NCBI GenBank assembly: GCA_030531135.1
Contig: JAUNOJ010000057.1
Location: 1 to 9,512, forward strand
Reading direction: 5' to 3'
Length of the DNA stretch: 9,512 nt
Source of the DNA: Sutterellaceae bacterium
GTDB taxonomy: Bacteria; Pseudomonadota; Gammaproteobacteria; Burkholderiales; Burkholderiaceae_F
Shown in pieces: positions 1 through 6,212 of this stretch. The notes under the pieces are model-generated. The model ran no database searches. It had not been told where the DNA came from and was given only the letters and a program-made list of their open reading frames with translations. Within the stretch, counting starts at the first letter, position 1, and each line of letters begins with the position of its first letter. The translations under genes were made by a program, and so were the position numbers.

Positions 1-208
<208 letters not shown>

Positions 209-310
209 TCAAAGGGCTGTTTGCATCTTTTTGCACGGTTTACAAATAAGTGAACGGGGAAAATACCCGATGATGCGCAATTTTCGCACACTCCGACAAA
301 GTTTTGCATA

Positions 311-331
311 CGCCAAATTCAAGACTTGGCG
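311..331 (-). terminator. weak hairpin downstream of the M48 protease gene
   Basis: CGCCAA (311-316) pairs perfectly with TTGGCG (326-331) around a 9-base loop, 15 bases past the protease stop codon on the minus strand. No clear U-tract follows in that direction, so it could be a weak terminator, an mRNA 3'-end stabiliser or chance. Confidence 0.25.
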
Positions 332-346
332 CAACATTTGGGCAAC

Positions 347-1822
347 TCAGTCCTTCTTCATGTCCAAAACGCGGCGGCGTTGCTCGCGTAATTTGGCATC
401 GATTTCGCTCATGACGTAAAAGTCGGCGTCATTGGCCTTTTGAGCCAAATCGAACTGATAGACCGCCGCTTCCGGATTGTTCATCAGCGCATACATGTCG
501 CCCGTGGCGGCAAATGACAAAGATTTTTGACCGAGCGCTTCATAACTTCTGGCCAAGTAGGCGTAGTAGTCGGCATCGTTTTTGCTCAATGCCGATTGAT
601 TGCGCATGAGTTTGATGACGTCTTCGTGGCGCCCTGCCTGATAGAGGAGCTCGGCGCAGTTGGTCACGGCAAGCCCCGAGTAGGGATACTTTTTCACAAG
701 GTCTTGAGCCAAACGCAGGGCTTCGTTTTTCTGGGCATCGGTTTTGGCAACGGCAAAAGTAAGTTCCGACAGATTTTTGTCGACGATCACGTTGTCGTTA
801 CCGACCAATTTTTTGGCTTCTCGTGCATAGGGCAGAGCCTTGACGTTTTGATTCATGCGCGAATTGGCGGCTGCGCGCTGAGCTTTGGTCAGATTCGTCT
901 TCAAATCGTTTTCAAAACTCTTGGCCACCTGTTGCCAACCGTCAAAACGCGTTTCCTGCAAAACGCGCATGCGTGCTTGAATCAGGAAAAAGTCGATCGA
1001 GTCGCGGTGCTGAACGTTGGGCATCAGGCGCGTGCGGTTTTGCATGTCGCTCATACGTTCGCTTGTCATCGGGTGAGTGGAGATGTAGGCCAAACTTGCC
1101 GATTCGTACCAACGATTGTTTTGCTGCAAACGTTCGAAAAAGGCTTCCATGCCGTGCGGATCGAACCCGGCGTTGGTCAAGCTTTCCAGACCCACGCGAT
1201 CGGCTTCGCGTTCGGCGTCGCGCGAATACCCCAATTGCTTTTGAATCATTGCGGCTTGCGTGCCCATCATGATGCCCATGGCAGCATCGCCACCGGAACT
1301 GCCGCCGGCACGCGCCGCCAAAAGCGCCAGAAGAATCGAGCCTAAGGTCATGGCCCAGGAGCTCTGCCCCTGTTCCAACATACGGGCAATGTGGCGTTGG
1401 GTGACGTGTCCGACTTCGTGACCGATGACGCCGGCCAGTTCGCTTTCGCTTTGTGCGGCCACGATCAAGCCGGAATGCACGGCAATAAAGCCTCCGGGCA
1501 ACGCAAAGGCGTTCAAGCTTTTATCGCGAATCGGAAAAAAGAAAAAGTCGTAGGGACTCACTTCGCCGGCGGCAACCAGACGATAGCCGAGACTGTTTAA
1601 GTAAGCCGTCGTTTCCGGATCCGACATATAGGTCGGATCGGCGCGCACGCGTCGCATCAGTTGTTCGCCCAAAGCGCGTTCGTCCAAAACGGTCAAATCG
1701 GCGCCTGCCACCGTGCCTAAGCTCGGCAAGTTATATTGGCCGACCCCTTGGGCAAAAACGGCAGGCATAGGCGTCAGTGCAATCGAGGCACAAACGGCAA
1801 GAGCGGTAAAACGTTGCAACAT
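347..1822 (-). CDS. bepA: periplasmic M48 family metalloprotease with TPR-like C-terminal half (BepA/YfgC-like)
   Basis: Exported zinc metalloprotease, probably acting in outer-membrane protein (LptD/BAM) quality control as E. coli BepA does; that role is inferred from architecture. I start it at the ATG at 1822 (491 aa), not at the longer in-frame ATG at 1894, because residues 1-24 then form a Sec signal peptide (MLQRFTALAV... ending AVFA before Gln25). The zinc site is HEVGH at residues 135-139, with a third ligand Glu204 in EREAD (204-208). His250 in STHP matches the regulatory histidine of BepA (H246 there), and the spacing agrees closely. After about residue 290 the protein is alpha-helical with TPR-like repeats, for example around residues 405-465 (YPYSGLAV, DADYYAYLARSYEALG). 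Length is similar to BepA (about 487 aa). It is divergent from moaC and upstream of the reductase gene. Family assignment is secure; orthology to bepA rather than another M48-TPR protein is likely but unproven. Confidence 0.9.
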   Translation of the reverse strand: MLQRFTALAVCASIALTPMPAVFAQGVGQYNLPSLGTVAGADLTVLDERALGEQLMRRVRADPTYMSDPETTAYLNSLGYRLVAAGEVSPYDFFFFPIRDKSLNAFALPGGFIAVHSGLIVAAQSESELAGVIGHEVGHVTQRHIARMLEQGQSSWAMTLGSILLALLAARAGGSSGGDAAMGIMMGTQAAMIQKQLGYSRDAEREADRVGLESLTNAGFDPHGMEAFFERLQQNNRWYESASLAYISTHPMTSERMSDMQNRTRLMPNVQHRDSIDFFLIQARMRVLQETRFDGWQQVAKSFENDLKTNLTKAQRAAANSRMNQNVKALPYAREAKKLVGNDNVIVDKNLSELTFAVAKTDAQKNEALRLAQDLVKKYPYSGLAVTNCAELLYQAGRHEDVIKLMRNQSALSKNDADYYAYLARSYEALGQKSLSFAATGDMYALMNNPEAAVYQFDLAQKANDADFYVMSEIDAKLREQRRRVLDMKKD

Positions 1823-1939
1823 GGATGAAAATGCGAACTCGAAAACAAAAACGACACAAAACTTCTCGCTATCATAGCGGGCACGACGGTGCATTTTGCA
1901 TCATTGTCCAAAAAGAATAGCAACAGGAAATTTCAAAAT
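1823..1939. promoter_or_regulatory. divergent intergenic region between the M48 protease gene and moaC, with a 13-base inverted repeat
   Basis: This 117-base gap must hold the start signals of two divergent genes. CGCTA-TCA-TAGCG (1867-1879) is a perfect inverted repeat. Read on the minus strand its centre holds TATGAT, a plausible -10 for the protease gene, but no -35 of quality sits 16-18 bases upstream of it. For moaC, only the ribosome binding site AGGAAA (1925-1930) is clear. Confidence 0.35.
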
Positions 1940-2425
1940 ATGTCCGAATTAACGCATTTTGACGCTGTGGGCAACGCACACATGGTGGATGTGGGCGCGA
2001 AAAACGAAACGCATCGCGTGGCCGTGGCCATGGGCCAAATCCGTATGAAGCCCGAAACATTTGCTTTAATTGCCCAAGGCAAAGCCAAAAAGGGCGACGT
2101 GATCGGCATTGCGCGCGTGGCGGCCATCATGGCGAGCAAGAAAACGGCCGAACTTATTCCTTTGTGTCACCCCATTGCTTTGACGCGTGTGGCCGTGGAC
2201 TTTGAACTCGTGGAAAGCCAAAGTACGGTGGTATGCCGCGCCACATGCGAAACGCGAGGTCAAACGGGCGTGGAGATGGAAGCCTTGACCGCCGTTCAGG
2301 TCGGGCTTTTGACGATTTACGATATGTGTAAGGCCGTCGATCGCTTCATGGTGATGGAAAACGTGCATCTTTTGGAAAAGATGGGCGGTAAGTCGGGGCA
2401 TTGGAAGGCCGAGGACTGTGCATAA
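1940..2425 (+). CDS. moaC: cyclic pyranopterin monophosphate synthase MoaC
   Basis: Cytoplasmic enzyme of molybdenum-cofactor biosynthesis; it rearranges 3',8-cyclo-7,8-dihydro-GTP, made by MoaA, to cyclic pyranopterin monophosphate. The 161-aa product has the usual family length. Residue numbers coincide with the E. coli enzyme as I remember it: Lys51, His77 in LIPLCHPI (72-79), Glu112 and Glu114 in [12 protein letters not shown], Asp128 and Lys131 in YDMCKAVD. The C-terminus MGGKSGHW is also typical. I chose the ATG at 1940 because the protein then begins MSELTHFD like its relatives and AGGAAA lies 9 bases upstream; a longer in-frame ATG at 1889 would add an unrelated 17 residues. No other moa gene is in the window, so it is separated from its pathway. 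It implies that the organism makes molybdoenzymes. A hairpin terminator follows at 2489-2513. Confidence 0.97.
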   Translation: MSELTHFDAVGNAHMVDVGAKNETHRVAVAMGQIRMKPETFALIAQGKAKKGDVIGIARVAAIMASKKTAELIPLCHPIALTRVAVDFELVESQSTVVCRATCETRGQTGVEMEALTAVQVGLLTIYDMCKAVDRFMVMENVHLLEKMGGKSGHWKAEDCA

Positions 2426-2462
2426 CGGTCGATCGAGTCGGTGGTGCGTTTTGTTTGCAACT

Positions 2463-2471
2463 TGCTACAAT
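2463..2471 (+). promoter_or_regulatory. candidate extended -10 promoter upstream of azlC
   Basis: TG-C-TACAAT forms an extended -10 (TGnTATAAT-like, one mismatch). No good -35 is present, as is usual for extended -10 promoters. Transcription would start near 2478, directly ahead of the hairpin at 2489-2513, so an azlC transcript from here would have to read through it. Confidence 0.35.
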
Positions 2472-2488
2472 GCCCGCCGACCGTTGAC

Positions 2489-2513
2489 GGCGTTCGTTTC
2501 GAGCGCCTTTTTT
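2489..2513 (+). terminator. intrinsic terminator after moaC, possibly an attenuator for azlC
   Basis: GGCGTTCG (2489-2496) pairs with CGAGCGCC (2500-2507), 8 bp with one G-U wobble and a TTT loop, followed by six T (2508-2513). It is a textbook rho-independent terminator for moaC. It lies between the candidate azlC promoter at 2463-2471 and azlC itself. A second hairpin, CGCCG (2475-2479) with CGGCG (2488-2492), overlaps its 5' arm and could exclude it in transcripts read through from moaC. Confidence 0.7.
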
Positions 2514-2515
2514 GT

Positions 2516-2544
2516 TTGAATCGATCAAAGAGAACTTGAATCGA
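2516..2544 (+). repeat. 9-base direct repeat in the azlC upstream region
   Basis: TTGAATCGA occurs at 2516-2524 and again at 2536-2544, start-to-start spacing 20 bases, about two helical turns. The first copy is also part of a partly symmetrical TTGA-N5-TCAA. It may be a regulator site or chance. Confidence 0.3.
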
Positions 2545-2555
2545 AATTTGGATTT

Positions 2556-3275
2556 ATGACTGCGCAAAACAGCAATACCGGTGAAATGGTTGCCGCACTC
2601 AAAGCGTCCGTTCCGGTTTTCATGGGTTATATCCCGTTGGGGATCGTGTTCGGATTTTTGTTCGTGCAAGCGGGCGGCACCCCGACCATGGCGGTGCTGT
2701 CGTCGTTTTTGATTTACGGCGGCGCTTCGCAATACATGATGGTTCCGATGTTGGCGGCCGGTATTTCGGTTGCGGGCATCGCTTTTGCCACGTTCGTGAT
2801 CAATTTCCGTCATGTCTTTTACGGTCTGTCGCTCATCAATCGCCTGCCGGCAAACGGTTGGTACAAGTGGTATATCGCTTTTACCTTAACCGACGAAACC
2901 TATTCGATTTTGTGCACGATGAAAGAAAACACGCCCTTGGCACGTATGCTTTGGGTGGCGTTTTTCAATCATATCTGGTGGATTTTGGGCAGTTTCATCG
3001 GTGCTTTGATCGGCTCGCAAGCCAGAATCGACTTGGCGGGGCTTGACTTTGTGCTCACGAGCCTTTTTGCCATGCTCACTTGCGAGCAGTGGCGATCGAG
3101 AAAAACCGCCTGGCCTTTGTGGTCGGCTCTGATTGCGTACGCCGCAGCGCGTTTTGCGTTCCCCGAGCAGGCTCTGTCGGTTTCGATTGGCTTTTGCGTT
3201 GTAGCCGGCCTTGTTTGGGGTGCGAAATTTCGCAAACCCGAACCCTTGAAAGAAGTGCCCGTATCTGACAAATAA
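2556..3275 (+). CDS. azlC: AzlC family branched-chain amino-acid export permease, large subunit
   Basis: Inner-membrane protein that with AzlD forms an exporter for branched-chain amino acids; analogues such as leucine derivatives, and methionine in related pairs, are also possible substrates. The 239-aa product is of family length and strongly hydrophobic, with several membrane segments (roughly residues 17-39, 44-92 as two, 131-153, 161-176, 186-224). Family signatures are GIVFGFLFVQAG (29-40), YGGASQYM (54-61), NFRHVFYGLSL (83-93) and LTDETYS (111-117). The charged residues in the last two are typical of AzlC. The start at 2556 fits the family, but its ribosome binding site is poor: the best purine run, AAAGAGAA, is about 22 bases upstream. 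It is followed 11 bases later by azlD, so the two are cotranscribed. Expression may be controlled by the terminator-like hairpin at 2489-2513. Confidence 0.93.
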   Translation: MTAQNSNTGEMVAALKASVPVFMGYIPLGIVFGFLFVQAGGTPTMAVLSSFLIYGGASQYMMVPMLAAGISVAGIAFATFVINFRHVFYGLSLINRLPANGWYKWYIAFTLTDETYSILCTMKENTPLARMLWVAFFNHIWWILGSFIGALIGSQARIDLAGLDFVLTSLFAMLTCEQWRSRKTAWPLWSALIAYAAARFAFPEQALSVSIGFCVVAGLVWGAKFRKPEPLKEVPVSDK

Positions 3276-3286
3276 GGACAAAGACG

Positions 3287-3637
3287 ATGCAAGGACAACA
3301 ACTCGATACGATTTATCTCTTGAGCGTTTTTGTTGCGATGGGCTTGGTGAGCTTTGCCGAACGCGCACTGCCTTTTGTTGCAAGCAAGTGGCTCAAAAAA
3401 CAGCGTTGGGTGAGCTCTTTGGGCGCTTTTTTGCCGATGGCCATCATGGTGCTTTTGACCGTGCATGCGGCAACCGGTGCGGCCGTCTCGCGCGACGCGC
3501 TGCCGGTCGCTGAAATTGCGGCCATTGCGCTTACGATCCTTTTGCAATGGTTCGTCAAAAGCCCATTGGTATCGATTTTTGCCGGTACGGCGCTCTACGT
3601 CGCGGCTGTCAACGGGTACATTGCTTTTTTAGCATAG
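3287..3637 (+). CDS. azlD: AzlD family branched-chain amino-acid export permease, small subunit
   Basis: Small inner-membrane partner of AzlC. The 116-aa product has four predicted membrane segments (about residues 8-30, 44-60, 73-90, 94-114) and the family signatures ERALPF (25-30) and LGAFLPMAIMVLL (45-57). The ATG at 3287 is preceded by AAGGA (3274-3278) with 8 bases spacing; this site overlaps the azlC stop codon, so translation of the two is probably coupled and expression balanced. No convincing terminator follows before glnS, 119 bases away, so some readthrough into glnS is possible. Substrate cannot be read from the sequence. Confidence 0.93.
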   Translation: MQGQQLDTIYLLSVFVAMGLVSFAERALPFVASKWLKKQRWVSSLGAFLPMAIMVLLTVHAATGAAVSRDALPVAEIAAIALTILLQWFVKSPLVSIFAGTALYVAAVNGYIAFLA

Positions 3638-3649
3638 TCCGACATCTAG

Positions 3650-3756
3650 TAAAATTAACTTTTTGGCGTAGCCGAAAGTCTCGCCAAACATGGAAGAAAC
3701 ATAAGCGATAGGATCTTAAAAAACAGACGAATCGCTATCGCGGAGAAATAACTGTT
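3650..3756 (+). promoter_or_regulatory. structured glnS leader with weak candidate promoter
   Basis: TAAAAT (3650-3655) is a possible -10, but the -35 at 17 bases (TTTTAG) is poor. Two perfect 7-bp stems follow. TTTGGCG (3662-3668) pairs with CGCCAAA (3682-3688) around 13 bases. GCGATAG (3705-3711) pairs with CTATCGC (3735-3741) around 23 bases and ends right against the glnS Shine-Dalgarno GGAG (3742-3745). Such a stem could tune ribosome access. A role in glnS control is inference. Confidence 0.4.
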
Positions 3757-5856
3757 ATGACCGAAAAAACTGAAAACGTCGTAGAAGAAACCGAAGCGCC
3801 TGTTCGCCCGACCAACTTCATTCGTGCCATCATCGAGTCCGATCTGGAGCAAAACAACAATCGTCCGCGTCTGTGGTGCGGGCATCCGGCTCCCTACAGC
3901 GAACAAGCACAAACGGGCGTGGAAGATCCGGCAAAAATCCGTACGCGTTTTCCGCCGGAACCCAACGGCTATTTGCACATCGGTCACGCCAAGAGTATTT
4001 GCCTGAATTTCGGCTTGGCACGCGACTACGGCGGCTATTGCCACATGCGTTTTGACGATACCAACCCGGTCAAAGAAGATCAGGAATATGTCGACGCGAT
4101 CAAAGAAAGCGTCAACTGGATGGGTTTTGATTGGAAGCACGCCGACGAAGACAATCTCTACTATGCTTCGAGCTACTTCGACTACATGTACGAATTTGCC
4201 GAGCATTTGATCAAGACGGGTTACGCCTATGTCGACGAACAAACGGCCGACGAGATGCGCGCCAATCGCGGCACGTTGGTCGAGCCCGGCAAGAATTCGC
4301 CTTATCGCGATCGCAGCCCCGAGGAAAACCTGCGCATTTTCCGCGAAATGCGCGACGGCAAACATGCCGAAGGCTCCATGGTGTTGCGTGCCAAGATCGA
4401 TATGGCTTCGCCCAACATGAATTTGCGCGATCCTGCCATCTATCGCATCCGTTTTGCAGAGCATCAGGCGACCGGCAATAAGTGGTGCATCTATCCGATG
4501 TACACCTTTGCGCATCCCATTGAAGATACGCTCGAAAATATTACGCACTCCATTTGCACGCTCGAATTCGAAGATCAGCGCGCTTTCTACGACTGGGCCT
4601 TGGAACGTGTCGTGCCCGTGTTGCGTGCGCCTCAGTTTGAAGAAGCCAAGGCCGTGATTGCCAAGATGGCCCAGGGCGAAGACGACCGTGCGTTGGTGTT
4701 TGCACGCGCCGCCTACAATGCGCGCGAAAAACTCGGCAACAGCGGCCCCGAAGTCGCTATGAAGGAAATCTTCATGCGTTGGGCAACGTTGGCCGGTCCC
4801 GAAACGCTGGATTCCATGGAAGGCAGAACGTTCTTTACGCTGTTGCAGCAGCACCCCGAAAACTTTACGCCCTTGTTGCAGGCGGCTTTGTCGGTGGTTC
4901 GCACCAATTTCTTCCTCTTGTCGCACCAGTACGAATTCAACCGCTTGGTGCTGACCTATGTGGTTTTGAGCAAACGCAAGCTCATCCAGATGGTCAACGA
5001 AAAGCTCGTCGACGGTTGGGACGATCCGCGCATGCCGACCTTGGTCGGTTTGCGTCGTCGCGGCTACACGGCCGCCGCTTTGCAAAAGTTCGTTGAAAAC
5101 TGCGGCGTGAGCCGCGTGGCCGGCGGCTGGATCGATTACGGCGTTTTGGAACAAAGCTTGCGCGAAGACTTGGAAAGTACGGCAGAGCGTCGTGCCGGTA
5201 TCGTGCGTCCGTTAAAGCTTGTGATCGACAACTATCCCGAAGGCCAAAGCGAAGAGTTGGTGGCGCCCAACCATCCGCAAAAGCCCGAAATGGGTACGCG
5301 CACCGTTACGATGAGTCGCGAACTGTGGATTGAAGAAGACGACTTTGCCGAAGTGCCCCCGAAGGGCTATCGCCGTTTGACGGTGCCTGCCGACGGATCT
5401 CCGGCCAAACCCGTGCGTTTGCGTTACGGTTACGTGATCGTGCCGACTTCATTTGATAAGGATGAAAACGGCAAGGTCGTGTGCGTGCACGCCGACTACT
5501 TGCCAGAAACCAAGACCGGCACGGCCGGTGCCGACTCGGTCAAAACCAAGGCGGCGATTCATTGGCTTGATGCCGCAACGGCAGTGCCGGCAACGCTTCG
5601 CCTGTACGATCGCCTCTTTACGGTAGCCAATCCCGACAGCGAAGAAAACTTCCTCTCGGTTTTAAATACCGACAGCAAGACGGTTTGCCACGGCTACGTC
5701 GAACCGTGCGTGGCTGCTTCGGCTCCGGAATCTCGCTATCAGTTCGAACGCATCGGCTACTTCGTGACCGATCGCGTCGAACATACCGCCGAAAAACCGG
5801 TGCTCAATCTCGCTGTGGGCTTGAAGGACAGCTGGGCTAAGGCACAGAAGAAGTAA
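3757..5856 (+). CDS. glnS: glutaminyl-tRNA synthetase with two lineage insertions
   Basis: Class I aminoacyl-tRNA synthetase charging tRNA-Gln with glutamine in the cytoplasm. Signatures in order: NFIRAIIESDL (20-30), RFPPEPNGYLHIGHAKS (64-80, HIGH at 74-77), RFDDTNPVKE (98-107), EDNLYYASSYFD (131-142), WCIYPMYTFAHPIEDTLENITHS (243-265), the KMSKS-like VLSKRKL (403-409), GWDDPRMPTL (420-429), then the anticodon-binding beta-barrels from about 485 to the end. At 699 aa it is about 120-145 residues longer than usual (E. coli 554; Burkholderia, from memory, about 570-580). The extra length is in two places: about residues 33-58 before the RFPPEPNG motif, and about 291-387 between the YDW...PVLR segment and HQYEFNRL. 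Both are in frame with codon use like the rest. The start has GGAG 11 bases upstream and sits in a structured leader. Having glnS implies direct Gln-tRNA charging. Confidence 0.97.
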   Translation: MTEKTENVVEETEAPVRPTNFIRAIIESDLEQNNNRPRLWCGHPAPYSEQAQTGVEDPAKIRTRFPPEPNGYLHIGHAKSICLNFGLARDYGGYCHMRFDDTNPVKEDQEYVDAIKESVNWMGFDWKHADEDNLYYASSYFDYMYEFAEHLIKTGYAYVDEQTADEMRANRGTLVEPGKNSPYRDRSPEENLRIFREMRDGKHAEGSMVLRAKIDMASPNMNLRDPAIYRIRFAEHQATGNKWCIYPMYTFAHPIEDTLENITHSICTLEFEDQRAFYDWALERVVPVLRAPQFEEAKAVIAKMAQGEDDRALVFARAAYNAREKLGNSGPEVAMKEIFMRWATLAGPETLDSMEGRTFFTLLQQHPENFTPLLQAALSVVRTNFFLLSHQYEFNRLVLTYVVLSKRKLIQMVNEKLVDGWDDPRMPTLVGLRRRGYTAAALQKFVENCGVSRVAGGWIDYGVLEQSLREDLESTAERRAGIVRPLKLVIDNYPEGQSEELVAPNHPQKPEMGTRTVTMSRELWIEEDDFAEVPPKGYRRLTVPADGSPAKPVRLRYGYVIVPTSFDKDENGKVVCVHADYLPETKTGTAGADSVKTKAAIHWLDAATAVPATLRLYDRLFTVANPDSEENFLSVLNTDSKTVCHGYVEPCVAASAPESRYQFERIGYFVTDRVEHTAEKPVLNLAVGLKDSWAKAQKK

Positions 5857-5874
5857 GCTCGCGATCGGTTGACG

Positions 5875-5907
5875 AGGGATCGGTACTTTTCCGGTCCCTT
5901 TCTTTTT
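5875..5907 (+). terminator. intrinsic terminator of glnS
   Basis: AGGGATCGG (5875-5883) pairs with CCGGTCCCT (5891-5899) through 9 bp with one wobble, loop of 7 bases, followed by a T-rich run TTCTTTTT (to 5907). It begins 19 bases after the glnS stop codon. Confidence 0.85.
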
Positions 5908-6017
5908 GCGGTCGCGACGGTGGTGCCAAACAATATTGCACAACGAAAAAGCTTTTGATGTCGTAAGTAAAGACCCTAGAAAAAATTTCGTCTATGTCAA
6001 AACTACGTCATCGGACA

Positions 6018-6074
6018 TTGAGCTTTTGAATAAAAAATCCTAAAGTTCGAACTGAGAGACGCCTGAGGTACAAT
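6018..6074 (+). promoter_or_regulatory. candidate tandem sigma-70-type promoters for the flavoprotein operon
   Basis: The upstream candidate is TTGAGC (6018-6023), 17-base spacer, TAAAGT (6041-6046), four of six matches in each box. The downstream candidate is TACAAT (6069-6074), five of six matches, with only a poor -35 (TTCGAA, 6046-6051) at 17 bases. Either would give a leader of about 130-160 bases before the flavoprotein. The stretch 5908-6017 ahead of them holds a GTCGCGAC palindrome near 5912 and nothing else I can name. Confidence 0.45.
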
Positions 6075-6082
6075 CCTTGGGT

Positions 6083-6173
6083 ATGCATCGTCGGACTTTT
6101 GCGCGCGACTTCTTAGAGTCGAGCGCCTTTTGTGCCGTATCTTCATGGGTACGGATTTCAATATGCGTCGGAC
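6083..6173 (+). promoter_or_regulatory. structured 5' leader of the flavoprotein operon with a terminator-like hairpin and a duplicated motif
   Basis: GCGCGCGACT (6101-6110) pairs with AGTCGAGCGC (6117-6126), nine of ten positions, loop of 6 bases, followed by CTTTT (6127-6131), so it looks like a weak terminator. A second hairpin is CCGTA (6135-6139) with TACGG (6150-6154). The sequence CGTCGGAC occurs on both sides (6089-6096 and 6166-6173), each just after TATGC. The element TCGAGCGCCTTTT (6119-6131) is identical to 2499-2511 upstream of azlC. This is not a known riboswitch that I recognise. Confidence 0.45.
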
Positions 6174-6212
6174 GATAAGAACAACTAATTCCCATGAGGA
6201 GGGGATGACAAA

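Noticed and set aside
527..1345. Plus-strand open frame of 272 codons opposite the M48 protease gene
   Set aside because: The protease on the other strand has the HEVGH zinc site, signal peptide and TPR-like tail. The plus-strand product shows no family features.
1823..1894. Longer start for the M48 protease at 1894
   Set aside because: It would put 24 non-signal residues ahead of a clean signal peptide and overlap the divergent intergenic region.
2516..2528. FNR/CRP-like site TTGA-N5-TCAA upstream of azlC
   Set aside because: An FNR box is TTGAT-N4-ATCAA; this is one base short with the outer positions only, so I list it only as part of a direct repeat.
3655..5154. Minus-strand open frame of 499 codons opposite glnS
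   Set aside because: It mirrors a highly conserved synthetase gene, shows no domain I recognise and has no ribosome site; it is an antisense shadow.
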